Notes: generated from the sequence alone by a model not told the origin. 64,000 bases of DNA from Bosea vestrisii (GCF_030144325.1 NZ_CP126307.1:5174001-5238000); one strand, 5' to 3'; shown: positions 19,589-28,143, counted from the first letter of the stretch. A program made the numbers and translations.

Positions 19589-20205
19589 ATCTGACGCCGC
19601 GCGAGAAGGACAAGCTCATCATCGCCATGGCTGCCATGGTGGCGAGGCGAAGGCTCGAGCGCGGCGTCAAGCTCAACCATCCCGAAGCCGTCGCGCTGAT
19701 CACCGACTTCGTGGTCGAGGGTGCGCGCGACGGCAGGTCCGTAGCTGAATTGATGGAGGCTGGCGCCCATGTCCTTTCGGCCGACCAAGTCATGGACGGC
19801 ATTGCCGAGATGCTCCACGACGTCCAGGTCGAGGCAACCTTTCCCGATGGTACCAAGCTTGTCACCGTCCATGAGCCGATCCGCGGCTCTGCCGGCCGGC
19901 TGAAGCCGGGCGAGGTGACGACATTGCCAGGCGACCTCATCCTCAACGAGGGCCGCGAGAGCCTGACGCTCACCGTCGCCAACACCGGCGACCGGCCGAT
20001 CCAGGTCGGCTCGCATTATCATTTCTTCGAGGCCAATCCGGCGCTCGCCTTCGAGCGCGACAGGGCCCGCGGCTTTCGGCTCGACATCCCCGCCGGCACG
20101 GCCGTGCGCTTCGAGCCAGGGCAGACCCGCGAGGTCAGGCTCGTCGCGCTCGCCGGCAAGCGCGAGGTCTACGGCTTCCGCCAGGAGGTCATGGGCAAGC
20201 TCTGA
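19585..20205 (+). CDS. ureAB: Fused urease gamma-beta subunit
   Basis: Structural subunit of urease, which hydrolyses urea to ammonia and carbamate. One 206-residue chain contains a complete gamma domain (about 1-100, beginning MNLTPREKDKL and including KLNHPEAVALI) joined to a complete beta domain (about 105-206, with PGDLILNEGR and VGSHYHFFEANPAL). In most bacteria these are separate genes ureA and ureB. A gamma-beta fusion is known in Helicobacter. The reading frame is continuous through the junction, so this is a true fusion, not a frameshift artefact. The alpha subunit gene lies 2.4 kb further on rather than next door. Confidence 0.95.
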   Translation: MNLTPREKDKLIIAMAAMVARRRLERGVKLNHPEAVALITDFVVEGARDGRSVAELMEAGAHVLSADQVMDGIAEMLHDVQVEATFPDGTKLVTVHEPIRGSAGRLKPGEVTTLPGDLILNEGRESLTLTVANTGDRPIQVGSHYHFFEANPALAFERDRARGFRLDIPAGTAVRFEPGQTREVRLVALAGKREVYGFRQEVMGKL

Positions 20206-20325
20206 GACCGCGCCCGAGACCGCATTTGCGACGAGATTCCGCTTCAGCTTGCGAAGGTGGTGGCGCCCTGCTTCCGTCGGCCGGACGCCGATGCCATGCT
20301 CGAACGATCCTCAGGCTAAATCTTC

Positions 20326-21153
20326 ATGCAAGAAGACGCTGAACTCCCCATGCTCGAAAGCGGCAAGGCCAAGCGTGGCGTCTGCGCCATCAGCGGCCTC
20401 GAGGTCAGCCGCAAGAACCTGATTGCGCTCGGAACGCTGCGGCCCTCGCTGGTCGAGCATATCCGGCGTGACTTTCCCGATCTCGACGATCACAGCCTGA
20501 TCAGCCTCAAGGAACTGGCGCGCTACCGTACCCGCTATGTCGAGGAGATCCTGCGCGAGGAGCATGGCGAGTACACCGATCTCGATCGCGAGGTTGCCGA
20601 AAGCATCGCCCGGCAGGAGACCATCGCCGAGAACATCGAGGACGATTTCGAGGAGCACCGCACCCTCGGCGAACGTCTCTCGGACGGGCTCGCCAGCTTC
20701 GGCGGCTCATGGGCCTTCCTGATCAGCTTCGGTATCGTGCTGGCGGTCTGGATGATGGTCAACGTCGTCGCCGGGACGGGTGCTTTCGACCCTTATCCGT
20801 TCATTCTGCTCAACCTCGTACTGTCCTGCATCGCGGCCATCCAGGCGCCGATCATCATGATGAGCCAGAAGCGGCAGGAGGCGAAGGATCGCCTGCGCTC
20901 CTTCAACGACTACCAGGTCAACCTCAAGGCCGAGCTCGAGGTCCGGCACCTGCACGAGAAGGTTGACCATCTGATCACGCGGCAATGGCAGCGCCTCGCC
21001 GAGATTCAGCAGGTTCAGCTCGAAATGCTGCAGGAGGCGCAACTGCCCCGCCGCAAGCCGAAGCGGCGCAAGAAGCCGGTGGTGAAGAAGAAGGTGGCGA
21101 CGGTTCCGGCGGAGCGGCCAACTGAGGACGGCGAGCCCTCCAATGACAGCTAA
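20326..21153 (+). CDS. DUF1003 membrane protein
   Basis: Membrane protein of 275 residues in the DUF1003 family, whose function is unknown. Two hydrophobic segments (about 125-148 and 157-178) carry the family features FGGSWAFLISFG and PYPFILLNLVLSCIAAIQAPIIMMSQ, followed by QKRQEAKDR. The N-terminal 110 residues are soluble and include CAISGLEVSRK; the C-terminal tail is strongly basic (RRKPKRRKKPVVKKK). It sits between ureAB and ureC but nothing links it to urease. A later ATG at 20350 is an alternative start. Confidence 0.85.
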   Translation: MQEDAELPMLESGKAKRGVCAISGLEVSRKNLIALGTLRPSLVEHIRRDFPDLDDHSLISLKELARYRTRYVEEILREEHGEYTDLDREVAESIARQETIAENIEDDFEEHRTLGERLSDGLASFGGSWAFLISFGIVLAVWMMVNVVAGTGAFDPYPFILLNLVLSCIAAIQAPIIMMSQKRQEAKDRLRSFNDYQVNLKAELEVRHLHEKVDHLITRQWQRLAEIQQVQLEMLQEAQLPRRKPKRRKKPVVKKKVATVPAERPTEDGEPSNDS

Positions 21154-21257
21154 TGGATCTGTCCGCATGTCGAGGCGTTGGTCTCTTGCCGCCTCGGAGG
21201 CGGTGCGGCTCGGCGAGGTGAAGCCGTGAACGGATTAGCGACCGGGAGAGTGCCCTG

Positions 21258-21845
21258 ATGCGCGAAGACGATAACCTGCTGCGCGACCAGATCGCGCTGG
21301 TGACGCATGCGGCTGGTTTTGCCGCTCGCGTCCACAATGGGCAGACGCGCAAGGGTGAAAGTGGCCCGCCCTTCATCCTGCATCTCGCGGAAGTAGCCGA
21401 TCTCCTCGCAAAGGCGCTGGAGAATCCTGATCCGGAGCTCATCGCGGCGGCCTGGCTGCATGACGTCGTTGAGAAGACCAAGATCACCAGCGACGAGATC
21501 GAGAACGTCTTCGGCCCGCGAGTTGCATCGCTCATCGCCGAAGTGAGCGACGACAAGAGCCTGCCGGAGACGGAGCGGCATCGCATGCAGATCGAGACGA
21601 TCGGCGAGAAGAGCGAGGCGGCCCGCCTGCTAAGGCTGGCCGACAAGATCAGCGGCCTGCGCGAGCTGGCCGAGGACCCGCCGGCTGGCTGGGATGTTGC
21701 GCGCCGTCGCGACTGGCTGCAGTTCGCAACCGATGTCGCCGCCGGCTGCCGCGGTCTCAACGCCGCGCTCGACCTGCTGTTCGATCAGGCCGCGGCGGCG
21801 GCTGCCAAGAGCATCAACGATCTAGCTGCGCGGCCGACATCGTAA
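21258..21845 (+). CDS. HD-domain phosphohydrolase resembling (p)ppGpp hydrolase
   Basis: Single-domain HD hydrolase of 195 residues. Metal ligands are recognisable as His42 (LHLAEVADL), His68-Asp69 (WLHDVVEKT) and an Asp in LRLADKISGL. This arrangement resembles the hydrolase domain of RelA/SpoT and stand-alone MESH1-type alarmone hydrolases, without a synthetase or TGS domain. GGGAG precedes the ATG. The next genes are a toxin-antitoxin pair, so the local context may be stress related. The substrate is inferred from family shape only. Confidence 0.8.
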   Translation: MREDDNLLRDQIALVTHAAGFAARVHNGQTRKGESGPPFILHLAEVADLLAKALENPDPELIAAAWLHDVVEKTKITSDEIENVFGPRVASLIAEVSDDKSLPETERHRMQIETIGEKSEAARLLRLADKISGLRELAEDPPAGWDVARRRDWLQFATDVAAGCRGLNAALDLLFDQAAAAAAKSINDLAARPTS

Positions 21846-21872
21846 CAGCGCCATTGCCTTACGGTAGAAGTA

Positions 21873-21897
21873 TCCTTACTTTATCTGGATGTAAGGA
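21873..21897. promoter_or_regulatory. Inverted repeat at the vapBC module 2 promoter
   Basis: TCCTTAC (21873-21879) is mirrored by GTAAGGA (21891-21897) with an 11-base spacer. The right arm overlaps the AAGGAGG ribosome binding site of the AbrB-type antitoxin at 21907. A further CCTTAC at 21857-21862 may be another half-site. It is a candidate autorepression operator. Confidence 0.6.
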
Positions 21898-21906
21898 GGG
21901 CGCGCG

Positions 21907-22188
21907 ATGAGCATCAAGATCGCCAGCATCATGACGTCCAAAGGTCAGTTCACGCTGCCGGTCGAAATCCGGCAGGCGCTCGACCTGCGGCCGGGCGATG
22001 AGCTGCGTTTCGAGCTGACGGACGACAAGCAGCTCAGCGTCGTCCCGAGGCGGCGCAGGAGCATCTTCGAGCTGCGCGAGAACCTGCCTCCGCTCACGCT
22101 TGGGCGGCCGCTGACGCAGGCCGATATCGATGACGCGGTCACCGAAGCGATGAATGAGCAGGAAGAACGGGTCCGGCGCGGCAACTAA
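21907..22188 (+). CDS. AbrB/SpoVT-type antitoxin
   Basis: DNA-binding antitoxin of 93 residues. The N-terminal swapped-hairpin AbrB domain reads SKGQFTLPVEIRQALDLRPGDEL (about 11-33). The C-terminal half is the probable toxin-neutralising segment and includes PLTQADIDDAVTEA. The stop codon overlaps the ATG of the PIN toxin (TAATG). This AbrB-PIN pairing differs from the first VapBC module in the window, which has an RHH-type antitoxin. An inverted repeat covers its ribosome binding site. Confidence 0.9.
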   Translation: MSIKIASIMTSKGQFTLPVEIRQALDLRPGDELRFELTDDKQLSVVPRRRRSIFELRENLPPLTLGRPLTQADIDDAVTEAMNEQEERVRRGN

Positions 22189-22586
22189 TGCAGGCCCTGG
22201 ATACGAATGTTCTTCTGCGGATCGTGGATCGCACGAATGCTGACCAAGTACGTCAGGTCGAGCAACTCGTCAGGCATTCCGGCCAAGCGCCATTTTTCCT
22301 CAGCGTGTTCGTCATGCTCGAGTTCGGATGGACGTTGGCGCGGCGCTACAAGCTTCCGCGCACGGAGATTGTACAGTGGTTGCGCGTTGTGCTCGAGGCG
22401 CCGGAGTTCGTGGTCGAGCGAGCAGGGCTCGTCGATGAAGCTGTGGCCGAGTTCGAAGCGGGCAATGCCGATTTTGGCGATTGCCTGATCGGTGTCGCGA
22501 ATCTTGCATCCGGCTGTTCGACCACGTTGACCTTCGATCGCGACGCCGCTGCGATCGAGCGTCTGTTCTCGCCCGTTCCGAGCTGA
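22188..22586 (+). CDS. PIN-domain toxin, VapC family
   Basis: Predicted ribonuclease toxin of 132 residues. The PIN acidic residues are Asp5 (ALDTNVLL), Glu45 (VMLEFGW), Asp98 (ADFGDCLIG) and Asp117 (LTFDRDA). It is translationally coupled to the AbrB-type antitoxin by a one-base overlap and ends 9 bases before ureC, so ureC may be transcribed through the module. The sequence is more even in base composition than the flanking urease genes, consistent with acquisition by transfer. Confidence 0.9.
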   Translation: MQALDTNVLLRIVDRTNADQVRQVEQLVRHSGQAPFFLSVFVMLEFGWTLARRYKLPRTEIVQWLRVVLEAPEFVVERAGLVDEAVAEFEAGNADFGDCLIGVANLASGCSTTLTFDRDAAAIERLFSPVPS

Positions 22587-22595
22587 GGCCCCGCC

Positions 22596-24332
22596 ATGCC
22601 CTTCGCCTTTCCGCGCAATGCCTATGCCGCGATGTTCGGCCCGACCACCGGGGACACGATCCGCCTCGGTGACACCGAGCTCGTCATCAAGGTGGAGAAG
22701 GATTTCACCACCTATGGCGAGGAGGTGAAGTTCGGCGGCGGCAAAGTCATCCGCGACGGCATGGGGCAGAGCCAGGTCACCAATGCCGATGGCGCGGTCG
22801 ACACCGTCATCACCAATGCGCTGATCCTCGACCATTGGGGTATCGTGAAGGCCGATATCGGCATCAGGGCCGGGCGCATTTGCGCCATCGGCAAGGCCGG
22901 CAATCCCGACATCCAGGCCGGCTTCGGCAATTTTGCACCCGACGAGACGATCATCGTCGGTCCCGGCACCGAGGTCATCGCCGGTGAGGGCAAGATCGTC
23001 ACCGCCGGCGGCTTCGACAGCCATATCCATTTCATCTGTCCGCAGCAGATCGAGGATGCGCTGATGAGCGGGTTGACCACCATGCTGGGCGGCGGCACCG
23101 GCCCGGCCCATGGCACGCTGGCGACGACCTGCACGCCCGGTCCCTGGCATCTCGGCCAGATGATCAGGGCGGCCGAAGCCTTCCCGATGAACCTCGCCTT
23201 CGCCGGCAAGGGCAATGCCGCGCTGCCGGGCGCGCTCATCGAGATGGTCGAGGCCGGCGCCTGCGCCCTCAAGCTGCATGAGGATTGGGGCACAACCCCG
23301 GCCGCGATCGACAATTGCCTTTCGGTCGCCGACGAATACGACGTCCAGGTGATGATCCACTCCGACACGCTGAACGAGTCCGGCTTCGTCGAGGACACGA
23401 TCAAGGCGATCAAGGGCCGCACCATCCACGCCTTCCACACCGAAGGAGCGGGCGGTGGCCACGCGCCGGATATCATGAAGGTCGCGGGCCTGCCGAACGT
23501 GCTGCCGTCCTCGACCAATCCGACGCGGCCGTTCACCGTCAACACGCTCGACGAGCATCTCGACATGCTGATGGTCTGCCATCATCTGTCGCCGTCGATC
23601 CCGGAGGACCTCGCCTTCGCCGAGAGCCGCATCCGCAAGGAGACGATCGCCGCCGAGGACATCCTGCACGATCTCGGCGCGCTCTCGATGATGTCATCCG
23701 ACAGTCAGGCGATGGGCCGCATCGGCGAGGTGATCACCCGCACCTGGCAGACAGCCCACAAGATGAAGGTTCAGCGCGGGCCGTTGCCGGAGGATGCCGG
23801 CACCGGCGCCGACAATTTTCGCGTCAAGCGCTATGTCGCCAAATACACGATCAACCCCGCGATCTCGCACGGCATATCCCGGCATATCGGCTCGATCGAA
23901 GTCGGAAAGCTCGCCGATCTCGTCGTCTGGTCGCCGGCCTTCTTCGGCGCCAAGCCAGACCTCGTCGTCAAGGGCGGCTCGATCGCCGCCGCACCGATGG
24001 GCGATCCCAACGCCTCGATCCCGACGCCGCAGCCGGTGCACTACCGGCCGATGTTCGGCGCCTTCGGCAAGGCGGTGACATCGACCTCGCTGGTCTTCGT
24101 CTCGCAGGCGGCAATGGCGAACGGGTTGAAGGACCGACTTGGGACCGACAAGGAGATGGTCGCGGTCGAGAACACCCGCGGCGGCATCTCGAAGAAGAGC
24201 ATGATCCACAACGACGCGACGCCGGACATCCAGATCGATCCAGAGACCTATGCGGTGGTGGCGGATGGCGAGCTGCTGGTCTGCGAGCCTGCCAGGGAGC
24301 TGCCGCTGGCGCAGCGCTATTTCCTGTTCTGA
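22596..24332 (+). CDS. ureC: Urease alpha subunit (catalytic)
   Basis: Catalytic subunit carrying the dinuclear nickel centre. The 578 residues contain the full ligand set: His143 and His145 (SHIHFICPQ), carbamylated Lys226 (LKLHEDWG), His255 (MIHSDTLNE), His281 (FHTEGAGGGHAP) and Asp369 (MSSDSQAMGR), with the mobile-flap region VCHHLSPSIPEDL at about 327-339. No truncation or substitution is seen, so the enzyme should be active. It follows the second toxin-antitoxin module by 9 bases, and its accessory genes ureE, ureF and ureG resume only after about 3.1 kb of unrelated genes. Confidence 0.98.
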   Translation: MPFAFPRNAYAAMFGPTTGDTIRLGDTELVIKVEKDFTTYGEEVKFGGGKVIRDGMGQSQVTNADGAVDTVITNALILDHWGIVKADIGIRAGRICAIGKAGNPDIQAGFGNFAPDETIIVGPGTEVIAGEGKIVTAGGFDSHIHFICPQQIEDALMSGLTTMLGGGTGPAHGTLATTCTPGPWHLGQMIRAAEAFPMNLAFAGKGNAALPGALIEMVEAGACALKLHEDWGTTPAAIDNCLSVADEYDVQVMIHSDTLNESGFVEDTIKAIKGRTIHAFHTEGAGGGHAPDIMKVAGLPNVLPSSTNPTRPFTVNTLDEHLDMLMVCHHLSPSIPEDLAFAESRIRKETIAAEDILHDLGALSMMSSDSQAMGRIGEVITRTWQTAHKMKVQRGPLPEDAGTGADNFRVKRYVAKYTINPAISHGISRHIGSIEVGKLADLVVWSPAFFGAKPDLVVKGGSIAAAPMGDPNASIPTPQPVHYRPMFGAFGKAVTSTSLVFVSQAAMANGLKDRLGTDKEMVAVENTRGGISKKSMIHNDATPDIQIDPETYAVVADGELLVCEPARELPLAQRYFLF

Positions 24333-24402
24333 GCGACGAAGGCAGCGGGAACATCGCTCGCCACTGCCACGTTTCCTCCCATCGCAGATCAGGGAGGGAT
24401 CC

Positions 24403-24654
24403 ATGGCCAAGACAGTAGACCCGAAGGGCCAGCGGCCCGAAGCGCTCGCGACCTTCGCCGCCAGCGCCCGCAACGACGGCAAGAAGCCGGAGGAGATCGG
24501 CCTCGAGGCTACCGAGGCGACGAAGCCGCTGGTGACATCCCCTGAAAAGAAACACGACGCCGCGACGAAGGTCCTGCGCGAAGGCGTTCTCGGCAAGGAT
24601 CAGGGCGCCGACGAGGCGATCGACAAGCTGCCGGATAGGACGCGCCGGCGCTGA
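24403..24654 (+). CDS. Small hydrophilic hypothetical protein
   Basis: An 83-residue protein rich in Lys, Glu, Ala and Asp, with no membrane segment and no recognised domain. It looks disordered or helical (KKPEEIGLEATEA, KDQGADEAIDKLPDRTRR). AGGGAGGGA lies directly before the ATG, and codon use matches neighbouring genes, which supports it being real. It follows ureC by 70 bases. Function unknown. Confidence 0.65.
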   Translation: MAKTVDPKGQRPEALATFAASARNDGKKPEEIGLEATEATKPLVTSPEKKHDAATKVLREGVLGKDQGADEAIDKLPDRTRRR

Positions 24655-24747
24655 GCCCGGAAGTTGCTTCGCGTTCAAGATTGACACCTGCCTGGGCTCT
24701 CCTTCTTGTAGGCGGCTAAAGAAAACTGGCCGTCCAGGGAGGTTGCC

Positions 24748-25776
24748 TTGTTTCGTCTTTCCCATGCTGCCGTGCTTGCCGGCACGGCTTTCGCTGCCTT
24801 TGCGACGCCCGCCGCCGCCCAAGGACAGGTCACCGTCTACTGCTCGATCCTCGAGGAGCAGTGCCGTGAGGGCGCCTCGATCTTTGAGAAGGCGACCGGG
24901 ATCAAGGTCCAGATGGTGCGCAAAAGCACCGGCGAGGTCTATGCGCAGGTCAAGGCGGAAGCGACCAATCCGCGCGGTGACGTCTGGTGGGGCGGGCCGG
25001 GCGAGCCGCATCTGCAGGCGGCCGACGAGGGTCTGCTGGATGAGTACAAATCGCCGAAGCTGACGGAGCTGCATGACTGGGCCAGGCGCCATGCCGAGCA
25101 GTCGAAATTCCGCACCTCCGGCATTTATCTCGGCGTGCTCGGCATCGGCTACAATCTCGAGACCCTGAAGGGCAAGAAGCTGGCCGAGCCGAAATGCTGG
25201 GCCGATCTGCTCGATCCCAAGTTCAAGGACGAGGTCCAGATCGCCGATCCCAGCTCGTCCGGCACGGCCTATGTCTTCCTCGCCACCACGGTCCAGCGCC
25301 TCGGCGAGGACAAGGGCTTCGAGTTCCTCAAGAGCCTGCACAGGAACATCAGCCAGTACACCAAGTCGGGCATCGCCCCGGTCAAGGCGACGGCACTCGG
25401 CGAGACGGCGGTCGGCATCGCCTTCATGCACGACATGCTGACGCAGAAGCTGCAGGGCGCGCCGATCGGCATCGTCGCTCCCTGCGAGGGCACCGGCTAC
25501 GAGACCGGCTCGGTCTCGCTGATCAAGGGCGGCAAGAACCCCGAGGCCGCGCGGAGATTCGTCGATTTCACGCTCTCGCCGGAGGCGCAGGACATCAACG
25601 CCAAGCTCAAGATCAACTCGATCCCGTCGAACAGGAATTCCAAGCTCTCGCCTGATGCGCCCAAGTTCGAGGAGATCAAGCTGATCGACTACGACACACC
25701 GCGCTGGGGCAGCCCGGCCGAGCGCTCGCGCCTGCTGAAGAAATTCGACGACGAGGTGAAGGCGCTGCCGCGCTGA
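24748..25776 (+). CDS. Periplasmic ABC-transporter solute-binding protein, ferric-iron type
   Basis: Secreted binding protein of 342 residues with a signal peptide ending near AAAQG (about residue 26). It belongs to the family 1 / FbpA-AfuA-like group: VTVYCSILEEQ at the mature N-terminus, WWGGPGEPH around residue 84, and STGEVYAQV. Four cysteines (CSILEEQC, PKCW, APCEG) could form disulfides. The start is a TTG at 24748 with AGGGAGG five bases upstream. No permease or ATPase gene is adjacent, so it is an orphan binding protein. The ligand could be iron, a phosphorylated compound or another anion. Confidence 0.88.
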   Translation: MFRLSHAAVLAGTAFAAFATPAAAQGQVTVYCSILEEQCREGASIFEKATGIKVQMVRKSTGEVYAQVKAEATNPRGDVWWGGPGEPHLQAADEGLLDEYKSPKLTELHDWARRHAEQSKFRTSGIYLGVLGIGYNLETLKGKKLAEPKCWADLLDPKFKDEVQIADPSSSGTAYVFLATTVQRLGEDKGFEFLKSLHRNISQYTKSGIAPVKATALGETAVGIAFMHDMLTQKLQGAPIGIVAPCEGTGYETGSVSLIKGGKNPEAARRFVDFTLSPEAQDINAKLKINSIPSNRNSKLSPDAPKFEEIKLIDYDTPRWGSPAERSRLLKKFDDEVKALPR

Positions 25777-25822
25777 GGGCGGCGGCGTTTAGAGCGTGCT
25801 GACTTTCCACGGACCCCACCCT

Positions 25823-25927
25823 CGTCATCCTGGGCGAGCGAAGCTCGGCCCGGGATCCATCGTAGAGCTCCGGAGCCTTACGATGGATCCCGGAGCTGCG
25901 CGGCTTCGCCGCTTGTCCAGGATGACG
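25823..25927. repeat. REP-like intergenic palindromic element
   Basis: Outer arms CGTCATCCTGG (25823-25833) and CCAGGATGACG (25917-25927) are exact inverses. Inside them lies a 15-bp stem (25850-25864 with 25879-25893) and two small hairpins (CGAGC-GAA-GCTCG and GCGGC-TTC-GCCGC). The nested, cruciform-like design is typical of dispersed non-coding repeats in Hyphomicrobiales genomes. It sits between two convergent solute-binding-protein genes and could also act as a bidirectional terminator. Confidence 0.75.
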
Positions 25928-25969
25928 GCGTAGTTCCGAGTCAAATCGGCACGCCGTAGACGCCAGAAA

Positions 25970-27013
25970 TCACCGCACCGGCGGCGCGTATTGCAGGCCG
26001 CCCTGCGTCCACAGCCGGTTCATGCCGCGCGGCAGGTTGAGCGGCGATTTGGCGCCGAGATGCCGGTCGAAGCTCTCGCCGTAATTGCCGACGGCCTTGA
26101 CGATACGCACGACCCAGTCATTGCTCAGGCCGAGGCTCTCGCCGAACTTACCCTCGCTGCCGAGCAGGCGCTTGATCTCGGGATTGTTCGACTTCACCAT
26201 CTCGTCGACATTGGCTTGGGTGATGCCGAACTCCTCGGCGTTCAGCATGGCGTAGACGGTCCAGCGCACGATATCGAACCAGGCGTCGTCGCCCTGGCGG
26301 ACCCAGGGGCCGAGCGGCTCCTTCGAGATCATCTCGGGCAGGAGGTCGTGCTCGGCCGGGGCCTTGAGCTTCATCCGGTTTGCCGCCAACTGCGACAGGT
26401 CGGTGGTATAGGCGTCGCAGCGCCCCGCTTCATAGGCCTGGATCGTCTCATCGAGCCCGGCATAGGCGATGACTTCGTATTTCATGCCGTGATTGCGGAA
26501 ATAGTCGGCGAGGTTGAGCTCGGTCGTGGTGCCCTGCGCCACGCAGATCGAGGCGCCGTTAAGCGCCTTGATGTCCTTCACGCCCGTGCTCTTGCGGACG
26601 AGGAAGCCCTGGCCGTCGAAATAGTTGATCGCGGTGAAGTTGAGGCCGAAGCCGGCGTCGCGGCCGAGCGTCCAGGTCGTGGTGCGCGAGAGCACGTCGA
26701 TCTCGCCGCTCTGCAGCACCGTCAGCCGGTCCTTGGAGGCCAGCGAGATGTACTTCGCCTTCTCCTGGTCGTTGAAGATCGCCGCAGCCAGCGCCCGGCA
26801 GAGATCGGTGTCGAAGCCGCGCCATTGCCCCTGCGCATCGGGAAGCGAGAATCCGGCGACGCCTTGGCTGGTTCCGCAGATCAACTGGCCGCGCTGCTTG
26901 ATCCGCTCCAGCGTCGTCTGGGCCTGGGCGGCCAGCGGAAGCGCCGCCGCGAGGCAGAGGCCCGCCAGGGCGCTGCCGAAATTGCGGGCATGGCGTGCTG
27001 AAAGTCTGAGCAT
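25970..27013 (-). CDS. General L-amino-acid ABC-transporter binding protein (AapJ-like)
   Basis: Periplasmic amino-acid binding protein of 347 residues, signal peptide cleaved near AAQAQT (about residue 32). The family 3 start LERIKQRGQLICGTSQGVAGFS and GFDTDLCRALAAAIF match AapJ/BztA proteins, which feed broad-range L-amino-acid importers. GAGGGGAAC lies before the ATG at 27013. No aapQMP genes adjoin it, so its membrane partners are elsewhere. It is on the opposite strand to the urease genes and physically splits the locus between ureC and ureE. Confidence 0.92.
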   Translation of the reverse strand: MLRLSARHARNFGSALAGLCLAAALPLAAQAQTTLERIKQRGQLICGTSQGVAGFSLPDAQGQWRGFDTDLCRALAAAIFNDQEKAKYISLASKDRLTVLQSGEIDVLSRTTTWTLGRDAGFGLNFTAINYFDGQGFLVRKSTGVKDIKALNGASICVAQGTTTELNLADYFRNHGMKYEVIAYAGLDETIQAYEAGRCDAYTTDLSQLAANRMKLKAPAEHDLLPEMISKEPLGPWVRQGDDAWFDIVRWTVYAMLNAEEFGITQANVDEMVKSNNPEIKRLLGSEGKFGESLGLSNDWVVRIVKAVGNYGESFDRHLGAKSPLNLPRGMNRLWTQGGLQYAPPVR

Positions 27014-27163
27014 GAGTTCCCCTCGATTATTGGCCAGCCGATCTAACAGTCTGGGCGTCAGTCGAGCCAGAGGTATTTATGCGGCTAATCGATTGGGGCG
27101 TGCATCCAGGCGCTCTTCTTGGCCGTACCCCGCGTGTGCGTAACAGTGGAGATCCGTCCCGGC

Positions 27164-27472
27164 ATGTCCGATCCCGTCCTCGTCATCGCCCGCGCCAGGG
27201 TTCTCCCCGCCGAGCGCGAACGCTTCATAGCGGCGGCGCGCGATTGCATTGCGGCAACGCGTCGCGAGCAGGGCTGCCTCGGCTATGACATCTGTGAAAG
27301 CCTCACTGATCCCGGCGATTTCGTCAGCGTCGAGAGCTGGGAGAAGCGCGCCGATGTCGACCGGCACATGCAGCAGCCTCACCTCAAGGCCTTTCTCGCC
27401 ATTGCCGGGACTTGCGTCAGCGTCGCTCCGGTGATCGAAGTGGTGGAGCCGCGATCGGTCGATCGCCTCTGA
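27164..27472 (+). CDS. Antibiotic-biosynthesis-monooxygenase (ABM) fold protein
   Basis: Small ferredoxin-like ABM-domain protein of 102 residues, related to YgiN-type quinol monooxygenases. Features are VLVIARARVLPAERERFIAAARDCIAATR, EQGCLGYDICES and SVESWEKRADVDRHMQQPHLKAF. I chose the ATG at 27164 because the domain begins right there; the upstream in-frame stretch is arginine- and valine-rich and unlike the family. It ends 23 bases before ureE on the same strand and may be cotranscribed with ureEFG. Its substrate is unknown. Confidence 0.82.
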   Translation: MSDPVLVIARARVLPAERERFIAAARDCIAATRREQGCLGYDICESLTDPGDFVSVESWEKRADVDRHMQQPHLKAFLAIAGTCVSVAPVIEVVEPRSVDRL

Positions 27473-27495
27473 TCCATCACGCCACGGGTTTCGTC

Positions 27496-28140
27496 ATGCA
27501 GCGCGCCATTTCCGTCGTCCGCAAGGCCGCGGTCAAGCAGGACCGGGTCGTCGAGACGCTCACTCTCGATCATGAGGACCGCAATCGTCGACGCGTCGCG
27601 CTCAAGGGCGATGGCGGCCGCGATATCCTGCTCGACCTCGACAAGGCGACAGCGCTGAACGATGGCGACGCGGTCAAGCTCGAGGACGGCTCGCTCGTCC
27701 TGATCAAGGCGGCGGCGCAGAAGCTGATCGAGATCACCGCCGAGAACCCGCTGCGGCTGGCGCGTGTCGCCTGGCATATCGGCAACCGCCACACTCCGGC
27801 GGAGATCACCGCGAACGCGATCTATATCGAGCACGACCATGTCCTGGCAGAGATGATCCGCGGCCAGGGCTGCGCGATGGCCGATGTCGAGCGGCCGTTC
27901 CAGCCCGAGCGCGGCGCCTACGACCATGATCACGCCGATTGTGGCCATGATCACGGCCATGGCCATTCCCATGCCGGCCATAGCCATGACCACGGCCATG
28001 AGCACCATCATACGCACGAGCATGCCCACGGCGCCGCCTGCGGCTGCGGCCACGATCACCATGACGACCACGGCCACAAGCACGACCATGGCCATCACGG
28101 CCATGAGCACGGCCACAAGGGCCACAAGCACGATCACTGA
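27496..28140 (+). CDS. ureE: Urease nickel metallochaperone UreE with long histidine tail
   Basis: Dimeric cytosolic nickel chaperone that delivers metal to the UreG/UreF/UreD complex. The 214 residues comprise an N-terminal peptide-binding domain (about 1-70) and a metal-binding domain with AWHIGNRHTPAEI and IEHDHVLAEMIRG (His near residue 116 is the conserved interface ligand). A C-terminal tail of about 75 residues follows, in which around 30 are His, plus four Cys (DCGHD, ACGCG). The tail probably stores or buffers nickel, as in other His-rich UreE proteins. ureF follows after 3 bases. Confidence 0.96.
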   Translation: MQRAISVVRKAAVKQDRVVETLTLDHEDRNRRRVALKGDGGRDILLDLDKATALNDGDAVKLEDGSLVLIKAAAQKLIEITAENPLRLARVAWHIGNRHTPAEITANAIYIEHDHVLAEMIRGQGCAMADVERPFQPERGAYDHDHADCGHDHGHGHSHAGHSHDHGHEHHHTHEHAHGAACGCGHDHHDDHGHKHDHGHHGHEHGHKGHKHDH

Positions 28141-28143
28141 GCC

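Noticed and set aside
24250..24402. Upstream extension of the small hydrophilic gene into the 3' end of ureC
   Set aside because: The reading lies inside ureC in another frame; the ribosome binding site just before 24403 decides the start.
27900..28135. CAC/CAT-rich region as a tandem repeat or CRISPR-like array
   Set aside because: It encodes the His-rich tail of UreE in frame; no regular repeat length or spacers.
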